Assembly (NCBI GenBank): GCA_027623555.1
Contig: JAQBSZ010000001.1
Coordinates: 62,001 to 126,000 of the forward strand
Source of the DNA: Pseudomonadota bacterium
GTDB taxonomy: Bacteria > Pseudomonadota > Gammaproteobacteria > Pseudomonadales > Pseudohongiellaceae
Length of the DNA: 64,000 bases
Direction: 5' to 3'
Part shown: positions 28,030 through 36,895 of the stretch, piece after piece
Numbering within the stretch: position 1 is the stretch's first letter
Layout of the letters: each line of letters begins with the position of its first letter
Notes under the pieces: generated by a model
Seen by the model: the letters and a program-made list of their open reading frames with translations, nothing else
What the model was told of the DNA's origin: nothing
Databases searched by the model: none
Translations under genes and position numbers: made by a program

Positions 28030-28170
28030 GGTATTTCCTCTTTTTCAATCTAGTTAAACAGGTCTGGCACGCAGTGCTAGCTATAAAACCCGACAAACCA
28101 CGTGTTTCTTTCAGGAAAAATCTGACAACGCGACAATTTCACTAAATCAGGTAGCACTTGTTGGTCTGGA

Positions 28171-28878
28171 TTAATCGATCTCTGCCAGCCAGCGTTCACC
28201 GCGTGGGAGATAATTATTATGGCTATCCAACGAAAACACTACTGAACTCGAGCGGCCGATGATCTCACTGCGGGGCACGAAACTGTAGACCCTGCTATCC
28301 GCGCTGTTATCACGATTATCTCCTAACACAAAATACTGATCATGTGGGACTACCAACGGGCCATAGCTGCGTGAAGAGCGATTGAAGAAGCCACTCGATA
28401 ACCTGGCCTGATGGGTGCGCTCGGGGAGTTCTTCCTGGATGATGATGGAGTCGCCGTCTCGCGACACTACTTCGTAGTCGGCTGCGATGCCGTTGATCAC
28501 CAGCGCGTTGTTCTGCATATAGATCGTGTCACCAGGCACGCCAACGATGCGCTTGACCAGGCGCTTGTCGGCACGCTTGGAATCAATAATAACCACATCT
28601 CCCCGCTCGGGATCGGACAGTTCGGCGAGAGAAACTTCGGTAAAGGGTATCTTTACATCGTAGGCAAGCTTGTTGACCCAGACCTTGTCTCCATCCAGTA
28701 GCGTGGGCAGCATGGAGGCCCCGGAAATGGAGCTCAGATCGGCAATCGCGCTCTTGAAGAAAACAATGCAGCAGAGCAGCATAAAAAACTGGCGATTTTC
28801 TTTCCAGAATAGGCTGAGATAGCCGCGCATACGCTCGGGCAGCTTCGCCTGTAATTGGTTTGGGTCTTTCATATCCAT
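28171..28878 (-). CDS. lepB: Signal peptidase I
   Basis: A 235-residue membrane-bound serine peptidase that removes signal peptides on the outer face of the inner membrane. One membrane anchor (FFMLLCCIVFFKSAIA) is followed by box B GASMLPTL with nucleophile S55, box D RLVKRIVGVPGDT with general base K109, and box E YFVLGDNRDNSADSR. I start at ATG 28878, which has GAGGAA nine bases upstream; the longer frame from 28956 lacks one. E. coli LepB is larger; this compact form with one anchor is common. It is not next to lepA or rnc as is usual, so it may be a second, accessory signal peptidase. Confidence 0.92.
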   Translation of the reverse strand: MDMKDPNQLQAKLPERMRGYLSLFWKENRQFFMLLCCIVFFKSAIADLSSISGASMLPTLLDGDKVWVNKLAYDVKIPFTEVSLAELSDPERGDVVIIDSKRADKRLVKRIVGVPGDTIYMQNNALVINGIAADYEVVSRDGDSIIIQEELPERTHQARLSSGFFNRSSRSYGPLVVPHDQYFVLGDNRDNSADSRVYSFVPRSEIIGRSSSVVFSLDSHNNYLPRGERWLAEID

Positions 28879-29011
28879 AGCAATACATTCCTCGACTGCG
28901 GCACTACACGTAGTGTACAGCCTCAGTAAATTATCGGGGTAACCCCAGCATGTCAATTAATAGGAATCGTCAACGACGTGAATTCCCGCTGATGTGCATC
29001 GCAAAAAAGCA

Positions 29012-29040
29012 AATTCCCGCCGATTTCGGCGGAATTTTTA
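29012..29040. terminator. Strong hairpin with T-rich flanks, bidirectional terminator
   Basis: AATTCCCGCCG and CGGCGGAATT pair over 10 bp with one bulged C and an ATTT loop. It is followed by TTTTTA on the plus strand and by a run of six T a few bases further on the minus strand. It lies between divergent lepB and lhr, so no annotated gene reads into it from either side. It may end an unannotated short transcript. Confidence 0.6.
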
Positions 29041-29157
29041 GATTACTGGAGAGCCTCCGATAGACCCCCCGGAGCAGAGGATCTATGCTCTTTGCCCAGG
29101 CGGTTGCATTCTTGAAGCAGCTTGAATAACCTGTATGTCCGTACAGTACCCTGGGCA

Positions 29158-29172
29158 CTAGGGAGCCTCTGA
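29158..29172 (+). repeat. Solo terminus of the CTAGGGAGCC repeat family
   Basis: CTAGGGAGCCTCTGA at this position is identical to the ends of the full repeats at 37171 and 49914. No matching inverted end was found nearby. It lies 15 bp upstream of the lhr start codon, inside its presumed leader. A weaker relative (GAGAGCCTCCGAT) occurs at about 29050-29063. Confidence 0.65.
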
Positions 29173-29187
29173 AAGACTAACAATACG

Positions 29188-32100
29188 ATGCCACTGAGCG
29201 ATTTCCATCCAGCCTGCAGGAACTGGTTCACTGACCAGTTCGGATCGCCAACGCCAGCCCAGGCGCAGGCGTGGCAGGCAATTCGCATGGGTCGGCATAC
29301 CCTGATCTCAGCCCCCACCGGCAGCGGCAAGACTCTGGCCGCATTCTATGCCGCCATTGACAGCCTGGTGCAGCGCGGGCTCAAGCAGCAGCTTGATGAA
29401 GGCGTACAAATTCTCTATGTCTCCCCTCTGAAAGCCCTTAGTAATGACATTCACAGAAACCTTGAGCTGCCGCTGGATGGGATTGCCGAACACCTGCACC
29501 TGGCAGGAGAACCACCGGTGGACATCAGAATCGCTGTTCGCACCGGGGATACACCCGCCGGTGAGCGGCAGAAAATGGCGAAGCACCCACCGCATATACT
29601 GGTGACGACTCCAGAGTCCCTGTATTTACTCTTAACCAGCGCCAGTGGGCGCGCCATGCTAGCAAACCTGGAAACCCTGATTATCGATGAGATTCACGCC
29701 GTGCTGGGGGGTAAGCGCGGATCTCACCTGGCCTTGTCAATCGAGCGACTGCAGCACCTGGTACTGCAAAACTCCGGTCAATATCTGCAGCGTATAGGTC
29801 TCTCTGCCACCCAGAAACCCATCGAGTTGGTGGCCAACTACCTGGTAGGAAACAGCGCATTGAAGGATAAGCAGGCTGACTGTGCAATCGTGGATTCCGG
29901 GTTTCAGCGCAAGATCGATATTGGTCTGGAAGTGCCAGGTTCACCGTTGACTGCCCTGATGAGTAATGAAGTATGGGAGGAACTCTACGAGCGTCTGGTT
30001 GAGTTGATTAATAACCACGACACTACCCTGGTCTTTGTTAATACGCGGCGCCTGTCCGAACGGTTGGCCCTGGCATTATCTGAGCGTCTCGGTGAGAACG
30101 CGGTGAGCTCGCACCATGGCAGTATGAGCAAGGACCATCGCCACAATGCTGAGCAGAAACTTAAAGCAGGTGAACTGAAGGTATTGGTCGCTACCGCCTC
30201 GATGGAGCTCGGTATCGATATAGGCTCAGTTGATCTGGTAGTGCAGTTCTCTTCTCCCAAGAGCATTGCCACGTTTCTCCAGAGGGTGGGGCGCAGTGGC
30301 CACTCCATTCATGGAACACCAAAAGGTATTCTATTTCCCCTGACCCGTGATGATCTTGCAGAAGCAACCGCACTACTGCATGCGATTAAACAGGGAGAAT
30401 TGGATCGCATCGTCATGCCTGAGAAACCACTGGACATTCTGGCACAGCAAATCGTGGCGGAAGTTTCTTCTCAGCTTGTCGGCATGGATGGCATGACAGA
30501 GGGTTGGGATCTGACGAAACTCCACGAATTGTTTTCAGGTGCCTTCCCCTATCGCAATTTAACCAGGGAGGAGTTCGACACCATAGTTCACATGTTAGCT
30601 GATGGTTATTCAACCCGGCGCGGTCGCCGGGGTGCACATCTTCATCTGGATGCGATAAATAGTAAAGTTCGAAGCCGACGCGGCGCAAACCTGATTGCCC
30701 TGACTAATGGCGGTGCTATACCGGATATGTTCGACTATCAGGTGGTGCTGGACCCGGAAGATATAGTGGTCGGAAGCCTGAACGAAGACTTCGCACTGGA
30801 AGCGCTACCTGGTGATGTATTTACATTGGGCACACATGCCTGGCAACTATTGAGAATCGATGGACTGAAAGTCAGGGTAAGAGATGCCGCAGGCATACAA
30901 CCTACTATTCCATTCTGGTTCGGTGAAGCGCCAGGTCGCACACAAGAACTGTCAATGGCTGTCTCACGTCTACGAGAGATAATCGCCGATTTGCTGATAG
31001 CTGATTCGGCTAATGCTGCTGTTCAGTGGCTAGTCGACGAGGTCGCCTTACCCCGTTTCGGAGCGACCCAACTGGTCGAGTATTTGCAGTCAGGCATGAG
31101 TGCTCTTGGAGTTATGCCTACCAGGGAGTCTCTCGTCATGGAACGCTTCTTTGACGAAGTCGGTGACATGCACGTGGTCATACATTCACCGTTTGGTAGC
31201 CGGGTGAATCGAGCCTGGGGCCTGGCACTCAGAAAACGCTTCTGTCGCTCTTTCAATTTCGAACTTCAGGCCGCGGCAAACGAGGACAGTATAGTCATTT
31301 CACTGGGTTCTGTGCACAGCTTTCCCCTGGACGATGTATTCAGGTACCTGCAGAGCGCTACAGTGCGCAAGGTATTGATTCAGGCCATGCTGGATGCGCC
31401 CATGTTCGAAGTGCGTTGGCGCTGGAATGCGACTCGATCTTTAGCCATACAACGCAATCGAAATGGCAAGCGGGTCCCTCCCCAGTTTCAACGCATGGAT
31501 GCCGAGGATCTTGTAGCCCATGTGTTTCCTGATCAGATCGCCTGCCAGGAAAATATTACCGGCAATCGTGAAATCCCGGATCATCCGCTGGTTAACCAGA
31601 CAGTCGATGACTGTCTGAACGAGGCAATGAATATTGACGAGCTGGAAGAACTCATTGCCAGGATAGAGAATGCTGAACTGACCCTGGTTGCCAAAGATTT
31701 GCGCGAGCCATCTCCCTTTGCCCAGGAAATCATCAATGCGCGACCCTACGCCTTTCTTGATGATGCCCCATTTGAAGAGAGGCGCACGAACGCCATTCGT
31801 AACCGTAGTTGGGCCGATCCCGCTGAAGCCAAAGATTTCAGTCTTCTGGACGCCGAAGCCATTCAGCGGGTTCGCGAAGAAGCCTGGCCATTTGTAAACA
31901 ATGCAGAAGAACTTCACGATGCGCTGCTCAGCCTTACCTATATGACAGAGGCGGAATTTGCCAATAAGCATTACTCTCTCTGGCAGGAACCGCTTCTAGC
32001 GGGAAGTCGTGTTCTGTTAGTGGAAACCTCGCCTGGTAACAGGCTGTGGATTGCCACAGAAAACCTGCCCTGCTTCCAGGCCGTGTTCGACGCAATTGAA

Positions 32101-33654
32101 GTAGATCTGCCGCTTCCAGAATTCCTCAGCAACAGAAAATGGGAGACCGAACAGGGTCTCAGAGAAATGCTCAGAGGTAGGTTGGAGGGCCTTGGTCCGG
32201 TAACGGCAGAACGCCTTGCCATTGAGTTAAATATTGCCGAAGCCAAAGTCAATGTGGCGCTTATAGCCCTGGAAGTTGAGGGCTATGCATTCCAGGGCCA
32301 ATATTCACCAGAACTTAAGCAGGCCTTGATAGCAAATGGTACTGCGCAAACAGAATGGTGCGAACGCCGCTTGCTTCAGCGTATCCATCGCTACACAATT
32401 GATGCCCATCGAAAGGCAATCAAGCCGGTATCGCTGGAGACTTATTCTGAGTTTCTATTCGATCGGCATCAACTGCTGTCAATTTCTGCACACGAGCCCG
32501 ATCAAGTTGCTGCTCTTGATGGTCAGACTCGACTGCAAAGCACCCTGAACCTGTTAGACGGTATCGCCGCCCCGGCGTCCAATTGGGAATCTGACCTCTA
32601 CCCGGCTCGGATAGCCGATTACGACCCGAACTGGCTGGATGTCATGTGTATTAGTGGCAAGGTGGCATGGGGGCGCTATGCATTGCCGGTTAGCTCGCAG
32701 AGAAATCCGAGTAAGAGGAAATCAACCGGACCCGTAAAGAGCACACCGATTACTCTGGCCTCAAGACAAAATCTCGACATCTGGCAAAGTCTCGCCAGGT
32801 CGCAATTAAACGAAGAAACACTGCTGGAGCACAGCGGTATTGGGAGTCGTATCGAAGCTGATTTGTTGCAACATGGAGCCAGTTTCTTCGATCAGATTCA
32901 GGGTCGCACTGGTTTACTGAAAACGCAGCTGGAAGATGGCCTGGCAGAATTGGTAAGTTTCGGCAGAATCAGCAGCGACAGCTTCACTGGTTTGCGGGCA
33001 TTGTTAACACCAAGCCATAAGAAACCCAGTTCACATCGTCGGCGCGGGCGTAAGGCAATGTTCGGTGTCGAAGATGCTGGTCGCTGGAGCCTTCTCGATA
33101 CTTTTCAGCCGGCACTCAAACCATTAAACAATCCTCGTCATTGGGAAGTGCTTGATGAAGAACAGTTAGAACGACTTGTTAGTATCTATCTGCAACGTTG
33201 GGGTGTGTTATTCAGATCCTTGCTTGAGCGGGAATCGTTTGCACCTCCCTGGCGAGTATTGCTGGCAACGCTTCGTAAGATGGAATTGCGCGGCATTCTA
33301 CGAGGAGGCCGGTTCGTGGCCGGGGTTGGTGGCGAACAGTTTGCATTCCCGGAGACTGTCGATGAACTTAGAAAATTCAAGAAGCAAAAAGTACCAAAAG
33401 AGAATCCGGCATTGTTTTGTATTGCGGCGAGTGATCCCTTAAACCTGCTAAATCTGATACTGCCGAACCGTAAACTGGCACGCTTGCTGAACAATCGAGT
33501 GTTATACCAGGGAGGCGTGCCAATCGCCGTACTCGATTCTGGTGACGTGCATTTTCTGCGAGAAGTTGACGAAAAGCAGCAGTGGAATGTGCAACAGATA
33601 TTGCTTAAGCGTAAATTTCCTACCCGACTTCGTAGTTATCTGGGAAGTCGTTAG
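29188..33654 (+). CDS. lhr: Large helicase-related protein Lhr
   Basis: Lhr is a very large superfamily 2 ATP-dependent helicase of DNA metabolism. The 1488-residue protein has a DEAD/DEAH core: Walker A SAPTGSGKT (41-49), LIIDEIHAVLGGKRG with DEIH, IGLSATQKP, VFVNTRRLSERLA, and the motif VI segment FLQRVGRSGHSIHG. It continues with the Lhr winged-helix/beta-sheet module (VIHSPFGSRVNRAWGLALRKRF) and the long C-terminal domain seen only in bacterial full-length Lhr. Length is typical. No good ribosome site precedes ATG 29188. It has no evident operon partner. Confidence 0.94.
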   Translation: MPLSDFHPACRNWFTDQFGSPTPAQAQAWQAIRMGRHTLISAPTGSGKTLAAFYAAIDSLVQRGLKQQLDEGVQILYVSPLKALSNDIHRNLELPLDGIAEHLHLAGEPPVDIRIAVRTGDTPAGERQKMAKHPPHILVTTPESLYLLLTSASGRAMLANLETLIIDEIHAVLGGKRGSHLALSIERLQHLVLQNSGQYLQRIGLSATQKPIELVANYLVGNSALKDKQADCAIVDSGFQRKIDIGLEVPGSPLTALMSNEVWEELYERLVELINNHDTTLVFVNTRRLSERLALALSERLGENAVSSHHGSMSKDHRHNAEQKLKAGELKVLVATASMELGIDIGSVDLVVQFSSPKSIATFLQRVGRSGHSIHGTPKGILFPLTRDDLAEATALLHAIKQGELDRIVMPEKPLDILAQQIVAEVSSQLVGMDGMTEGWDLTKLHELFSGAFPYRNLTREEFDTIVHMLADGYSTRRGRRGAHLHLDAINSKVRSRRGANLIALTNGGAIPDMFDYQVVLDPEDIVVGSLNEDFALEALPGDVFTLGTHAWQLLRIDGLKVRVRDAAGIQPTIPFWFGEAPGRTQELSMAVSRLREIIADLLIADSANAAVQWLVDEVALPRFGATQLVEYLQSGMSALGVMPTRESLVMERFFDEVGDMHVVIHSPFGSRVNRAWGLALRKRFCRSFNFELQAAANEDSIVISLGSVHSFPLDDVFRYLQSATVRKVLIQAMLDAPMFEVRWRWNATRSLAIQRNRNGKRVPPQFQRMDAEDLVAHVFPDQIACQENITGNREIPDHPLVNQTVDDCLNEAMNIDELEELIARIENAELTLVAKDLREPSPFAQEIINARPYAFLDDAPFEERRTNAIRNRSWADPAEAKDFSLLDAEAIQRVREEAWPFVNNAEELHDALLSLTYMTEAEFANKHYSLWQEPLLAGSRVLLVETSPGNRLWIATENLPCFQAVFDAIEVDLPLPEFLSNRKWETEQGLREMLRGRLEGLGPVTAERLAIELNIAEAKVNVALIALEVEGYAFQGQYSPELKQALIANGTAQTEWCERRLLQRIHRYTIDAHRKAIKPVSLETYSEFLFDRHQLLSISAHEPDQVAALDGQTRLQSTLNLLDGIAAPASNWESDLYPARIADYDPNWLDVMCISGKVAWGRYALPVSSQRNPSKRKSTGPVKSTPITLASRQNLDIWQSLARSQLNEETLLEHSGIGSRIEADLLQHGASFFDQIQGRTGLLKTQLEDGLAELVSFGRISSDSFTGLRALLTPSHKKPSSHRRRGRKAMFGVEDAGRWSLLDTFQPALKPLNNPRHWEVLDEEQLERLVSIYLQRWGVLFRSLLERESFAPPWRVLLATLRKMELRGILRGGRFVAGVGGEQFAFPETVDELRKFKKQKVPKENPALFCIAASDPLNLLNLILPNRKLARLLNNRVLYQGGVPIAVLDSGDVHFLREVDEKQQWNVQQILLKRKFPTRLRSYLGSR

Positions 33655-33714
33655 CGCGCATTGACAGTTCATCGGGTTGCAAGTCGACCTGTAGTCTTAG
33701 TCAATACCCCCAAA

Positions 33715-33960
33715 ATGAAAAATCCCGCTGCTTATATTACAAGCAGCGGGACGTTTTACGTATGGGAGCTAGGGAATGTCATCAGGTATGACGATTCCCC
33801 TCCAGTTATCAATCGTTAGTACTGTACAGCTACTATCGACCCTGATAACCGGAGGCTCCCTTATTAGATTGACTATTGATGGGATCACCTCCTTGGAAAG
33901 CCAGGGTAGCAAAGGCTGCTAGGAGGTCCCCCCTGTAAGAACCACTAACAAAAGTCTGTC
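33715..33960 (-). ncRNA. Candidate structured non-coding RNA
   Basis: On the minus strand a possible promoter (TTTACT, 17 bp, TATAAA, about 33990-33965) precedes about 240 bp that end in a perfect terminator (10-bp stem CCCGCTGCTT/AAGCAGCGGG, then ATTTTTCATTTT). Inside, AAGGAGGTGATCC (33894-33882) is complementary to the last 13 bases before the 3'-terminal A of 16S rRNA, and an upstream ACCTCCT can pair with it to form a hairpin. Several GGA motifs occur (about five), as in Csr/Rsm RNAs. No start codon follows the Shine-Dalgarno-like element at a usable distance. No known RNA family was recognised; it may be noise. Confidence 0.35.
33720..33757. terminator. Bidirectional intrinsic terminator after lhr
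   Basis: CCCGCTGCTT and AAGCAGCGGG form a perfect 10-bp stem (33724-33750) with a 7-base loop. On the plus strand it follows the lhr stop by about 70 bp, with only ACGTTTTA after it. On the minus strand it is followed by ATTTTTCATTTT, so it is stronger in that direction. Confidence 0.8.
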
Positions 33961-34249
33961 GAATTTATATAACACATCGTCAAGTGAGTAAAGATACTTG
34001 AGGGATACTTGGAAGATTCTCGCAAGCCGATAAGTGATACTTCAGAAGTATATCCGAACCCTGGATTTTGCGTGAGTATTCAAAATTGTGCTGGGGATCA
34101 CATTATTGAAAAATCGATGAAGTATTCTTCAATATCAAGTGCTTAGAGGCCAGTATTCACGGAAATATTCCTACAGACATTACACGAGATTGGAATAGAC
34201 TCAGGAATGTAGAACCAGTTGCTTAATTGAAATACGCAGGATTGAAACA

Positions 34250-34621
34250 ATGATTGAACGAAGACAACATCAACGAGTAGATGTAGATTTTTGGGCGAGC
34301 CTCAAGCATCCTTTAATGGGTACAGTGACAGGTAATATTCAGGATATGTCGATAAGTGGTGTGTCACTAACCCTCGATGAAGAGATGAATTTTTTTGTCA
34401 TGATGGAGCTCGATGTAAGAATTCATGGCGAAGTGTGGGATGATTCAATGCCTTCTCTGCCTGTGCAGGTGGTACGCGTGCGTCAGCGTGAAGTTGCACT
34501 AAAGTTTGTGGAACCCGTTGAAGATTACTGGGCGCCATCTCATGATGATGACTATGACATGACTATTCATGATGAGGGCCGTTATCTTCCGGATGAAGAG
34601 CTCGGGCTAACTGTCAGCTAA
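34250..34621 (+). CDS. PilZ-domain c-di-GMP-binding protein
   Basis: A 123-residue single PilZ domain protein. The two ligand motifs are present: the arginine-rich ERRQHQR at residues 3-9 and D32xS34xxG37 in NIQDMSISGVSL. The remaining beta strands and an acidic C-terminal tail (SHDDDYDMTIHDEGRYLPDEELG) follow. Such proteins change partner activity on binding cyclic di-GMP, often in motility or exopolysaccharide control. It overlaps the end of the convergent DUF6164-like gene by four bases. No diguanylate cyclase lies in the window. Confidence 0.88.
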   Translation: MIERRQHQRVDVDFWASLKHPLMGTVTGNIQDMSISGVSLTLDEEMNFFVMMELDVRIHGEVWDDSMPSLPVQVVRVRQREVALKFVEPVEDYWAPSHDDDYDMTIHDEGRYLPDEELGLTVS

Positions 34622-34977
34622 ATCATTAGGAAAACGCTAAGGGATAAATACAATACCAACCCCACCAGTGCAATGTAGAAGATAAATCGGATCGGGTTTT
34701 CGAGAAAGCTGTGCCACAGTGTTCTAGCTTCCCCTCGTTGTCTACTCTGTTCGTATTCCTGTTTTACTCTGGTCGAGCGCTCACTCTGGTAGTCATCCAG
34801 GATCTTTTTTGCAATTTCATACTGCCCATCCTCTTTCAACCAGAGAGCCGGTAGCGAAATACCCCAATTCCCTGCAGAGGTTTCAAAGAATTCGAGCTGA
34901 TTCTCTCTCAGTAAATTGCGCACTTCCTGAGCTTCGTCTTCAGGCACATAACGCATCTTGAATAGTAGTCTGGACAT
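34618..34977 (-). CDS. Small C-terminally membrane-anchored protein (DUF6164-like)
   Basis: A 119-residue protein beginning MSRLLFKMRYVPEDEAQEVRNLL. The first 70 residues look like a small alpha-beta (DUF2007-like) fold (FFETSAGNWGISLPALWL), then a charged helix and one C-terminal membrane segment (IRFIFYIALVGLVLYLSLSVFLMI). I recall similar proteins as DUF6164 in gammaproteobacteria; no function is known. I choose ATG 34977 over an upstream ATG at 35085, which would add 36 residues encoded across a direct repeat and is probably non-coding. Confidence 0.7.
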   Translation of the reverse strand: MSRLLFKMRYVPEDEAQEVRNLLRENQLEFFETSAGNWGISLPALWLKEDGQYEIAKKILDDYQSERSTRVKQEYEQSRQRGEARTLWHSFLENPIRFIFYIALVGLVLYLSLSVFLMI

Positions 34978-35028
34978 CGCGCTGCAAGAATTTAGTATTG
35001 GTACGGGTTTAAGTGATTGGTAAAGCAA

Positions 35029-35094
35029 GCATGCTACCTTAGAAAAGGATCTAATTTGAATAATTGAAATACCGCGAAACGGCATGCTACCTTA
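35029..35094. repeat. Direct repeat of 13 bp in a shared upstream region
   Basis: GCATGCTACCTTA occurs at 35029-35041 and again at 35082-35094, 53 bp apart, between the divergent DUF6164-like and TraB-like genes. GCATGC in each copy is itself a palindrome. The spacing is about five helical turns, so a regulator dimer site is possible. Confidence 0.55.
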
Positions 35095-35184
35095 ATGGGT
35101 CTGTGTTACTACTCTCTGACATTCGCAGAAACAGGTGCGTATGGTCAGTGTTCTGATCCTGACACGATTATTGGCAAGGACAAC

Positions 35185-36072
35185 ATGATGAAATCAACCC
35201 CTGAAAATAGGGCTGCAATCAATGCCCTCCTACTCTGTGCCGGACTGTTTCTGATTGGCCCGCTTGGGGCTGATACATCGGTGTGGGAAGTAAGATCGGA
35301 TTCTAACACTGTCTACCTTGGGGGAACGGTGCACCTGTTGCGACCCACCGACTATCCGTTACCGGAGGAATTCGAACAGGCATACCAGGCAGCCACTGAA
35401 ATCTATCTGGAGACCGATCTGAATTCTATGGGTGATTTGTCAGTGCAAGCACAGATGTTGCAGCAACTAACCTATCAGGATGAGCGAAGCTTGAAAACAG
35501 TGCTGAGCGAAGAAGCATATAACGCCTTGTCAGACTACACAGCGCAGATCGGAATGCCGTTGATGATATTGGAAAAGTTCAAACCGGGGATGGTAGTGAG
35601 TACTTTGCAAGTGCTGGAGTTTCAGCGCATAGGATTTACTCCACAAGGCGTTGATGCCTATTTCAACACGCGGGCAAAAGGTGATGGCAAGAATCTCGGG
35701 CAACTGGAAACCATCCAGGATCAGATAGGATTTCTGGCTTCGATGGGTGAAGGTAACGAGAGTGAATTCATCCTGCTGTCACTGGATGACCTTGAAGAGA
35801 CCGATGAAATAATGGATGAAATGATCGCTGCCTGGCGTGCTGGTAATAATGATGGCCTCGCCAGGCTGTTCGTCACGGAAATGAAGACGGAAGCTCCTGA
35901 TCTTTATGATTCACTGCTGCGGCAACGAAACCTTAACTGGATTCCTCAGATTGAACAGATGTTGGATGACCGGGATACTGAATTCGTTCTGGTTGGCGCT
36001 GCTCACCTGGTTGGACCGGACGGGCTTCTCGCTTTATTGCGTGCGCGAGGCTATCAGGTCAGACAGCTATGA
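35185..36072 (+). CDS. TraB/GumN-family exported protein
   Basis: A 295-residue protein of the TraB/PrgY/GumN family, metal-dependent Tiki-like peptidases or their relatives. After a signal peptide (INALLLCAGLFLIGPLGA) it shows the family motif VYLGGTVHLLRPTDYPLPEEFEQAY, later FKPGMVVSTLQVLE with GVDAYFNTRAKGDGKNLGQLETIQDQI, and the C-terminal EFVLVGAAHLVGPDGLLALLRARGYQV. The GTVHLL and GAAHLVG histidines correspond to the presumed metal site. ATG 35185 or 35188 is supported by AAGGA; a longer frame from 35095 lacks a site. It ends before a strong bidirectional terminator. Confidence 0.88.
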   Translation: MMKSTPENRAAINALLLCAGLFLIGPLGADTSVWEVRSDSNTVYLGGTVHLLRPTDYPLPEEFEQAYQAATEIYLETDLNSMGDLSVQAQMLQQLTYQDERSLKTVLSEEAYNALSDYTAQIGMPLMILEKFKPGMVVSTLQVLEFQRIGFTPQGVDAYFNTRAKGDGKNLGQLETIQDQIGFLASMGEGNESEFILLSLDDLEETDEIMDEMIAAWRAGNNDGLARLFVTEMKTEAPDLYDSLLRQRNLNWIPQIEQMLDDRDTEFVLVGAAHLVGPDGLLALLRARGYQVRQL

Positions 36073-36103
36073 TGTGGTAATTTTCGGGTATCTATCGATC
36101 AAT

Positions 36104-36142
36104 AAAAACAGGGAGATAGCGAGCTATCTCCCTGTTTTTTTG
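36104..36142. terminator. Bidirectional intrinsic terminator
   Basis: ACAGGGAGATAGC pairs with GCTATCTCCCTGT around a short loop, flanked by AAAA on the left and TTTTTTT on the right. It ends the TraB-like gene on the plus strand and the small gene ending at 36152 on the minus strand. Confidence 0.92.
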
Positions 36143-36151
36143 AAATATTTG

Positions 36152-36328
36152 CTATGAACTGGTTTTGTGACTGAGTACGATTTGTCTCGGGCCACTGGTT
36201 GAGGTCTGACCACTCACCCCGGAGGGGATCTGTTGGACCTTTCCGCCCGCCTTCAAGAAGGCTTCAACATGTACCGCCAGATCGGCGCGGTTGCTAACAG
36301 CCGTTTCTTTCTTCGCTTTACTCGCCAT
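36152..36328 (-). CDS. Small conserved-looking protein, unknown
   Basis: A 58-residue soluble protein, MASKAKKETAVSNRADLAVHVEAFLKAGGKVQQI and a serine-rich tail. The pattern of a short basic start, one amphipathic helix and AGGKVQQIPSG resembles small conserved proteins of gammaproteobacteria without known function. It ends exactly at a strong terminator, which supports it as a real gene. ATG 36328 is preferred to the 30-residue longer frame because the compact form is more typical. Confidence 0.6.
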   Translation of the reverse strand: MASKAKKETAVSNRADLAVHVEAFLKAGGKVQQIPSGVSGQTSTSGPRQIVLSHKTSS

Positions 36329-36495
36329 AAAACTATTTCTCAATGCGCCAAAAGGACATGAGTATACACGAATCCACTTGTGCAGGCTAATTGGGGGCGC
36401 AGCAGCATGCCGGATCATGAGGCTTTGCCATGCGCATTAACACTCGACTATCGGCCACCAGGCCGGAAAGGAACCAGTTAGCTAATTGGCTGTTT

Positions 36496-36855
36496 TTATC
36501 GACTCCTGGAACCGATCCTTTTGCGCGGGCGCACATAGTAGTCAGAGTAATAGTCTTCTGGCAGCTGTCCTACAAGCTCATCCATTGACGTTTTATAGAT
36601 CACCTTCATTTTTGCCAGTAGTTCGAGGTCGAGGTGACAGCCATAGTTCCGAACTGTCTCAATATCTTCCAGCTGCTTACGGGACACGCCGAGTAAGCGA
36701 GCACCTTCGTTCATTGAGTAACCCGCGTTCAAGCGAAGTTTCCTTACATTCTTTTTAACAGTTACCGTTATCGGTGAAAATTTTGAGTATTGTGGATATT
36801 CCATAATTTCTGCGCGATCAAGTCGGTTTCGAACTGCGACATGTTCGTCCGACAA
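36496..36855 (-). CDS. XRE-type helix-turn-helix regulator
   Basis: A 119-residue (or 102-residue if starting at ATG 36804) DNA-binding protein. The helix-turn-helix is seen in VRKLRLNAGYSMNEGARLLGVSRKQLEDIE, followed by a capping helix LELLAKMKVIYKTSMDELVG and a basic tyrosine-rich tail (YYSDYYVRPRKRIGSRSR). TTG 36855 has AGGGGGC close upstream. An 8-bp-stem inverted repeat (36896-36917) lies just upstream and could be its own operator. Its target genes are unknown. Confidence 0.75.
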   Translation of the reverse strand: MSDEHVAVRNRLDRAEIMEYPQYSKFSPITVTVKKNVRKLRLNAGYSMNEGARLLGVSRKQLEDIETVRNYGCHLDLELLAKMKVIYKTSMDELVGQLPEDYYSDYYVRPRKRIGSRSR

Positions 36856-36895
36856 ATGCCCCCTTTAATATGTTGAGTTTTAAATTGCCTTTTGC

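Larger units (their letters stand above)
33655..34249. other. Long gene-free region between lhr and the PilZ gene
   Basis: About 595 bp with no credible protein gene. The left part holds a terminator and a candidate minus-strand structured RNA, described separately. The right part (about 33960-34249) is AT-rich with recurring GATACTT words (for example 33993, 34005 and 34036) and probably holds the promoter of the PilZ gene, but no clear boxes were fixed. Confidence 0.45.

Noticed and set aside
31441-31971. Minus-strand frame of 176 codons inside lhr
   Set aside because: Antisense shadow of lhr, which is clearly coding in its own frame.
33763-33865. Repeat copy bounded by GGGAGC and GCTCCC near the candidate RNA
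   Set aside because: The ends match only over short words; the inner sequence shows no family core.
33881-33893. GGATCACCTCCTT on the plus strand as the end of a 16S rRNA gene
   Set aside because: Only 13 bases match; the upstream sequence has no rRNA character and no rRNA operon context exists.
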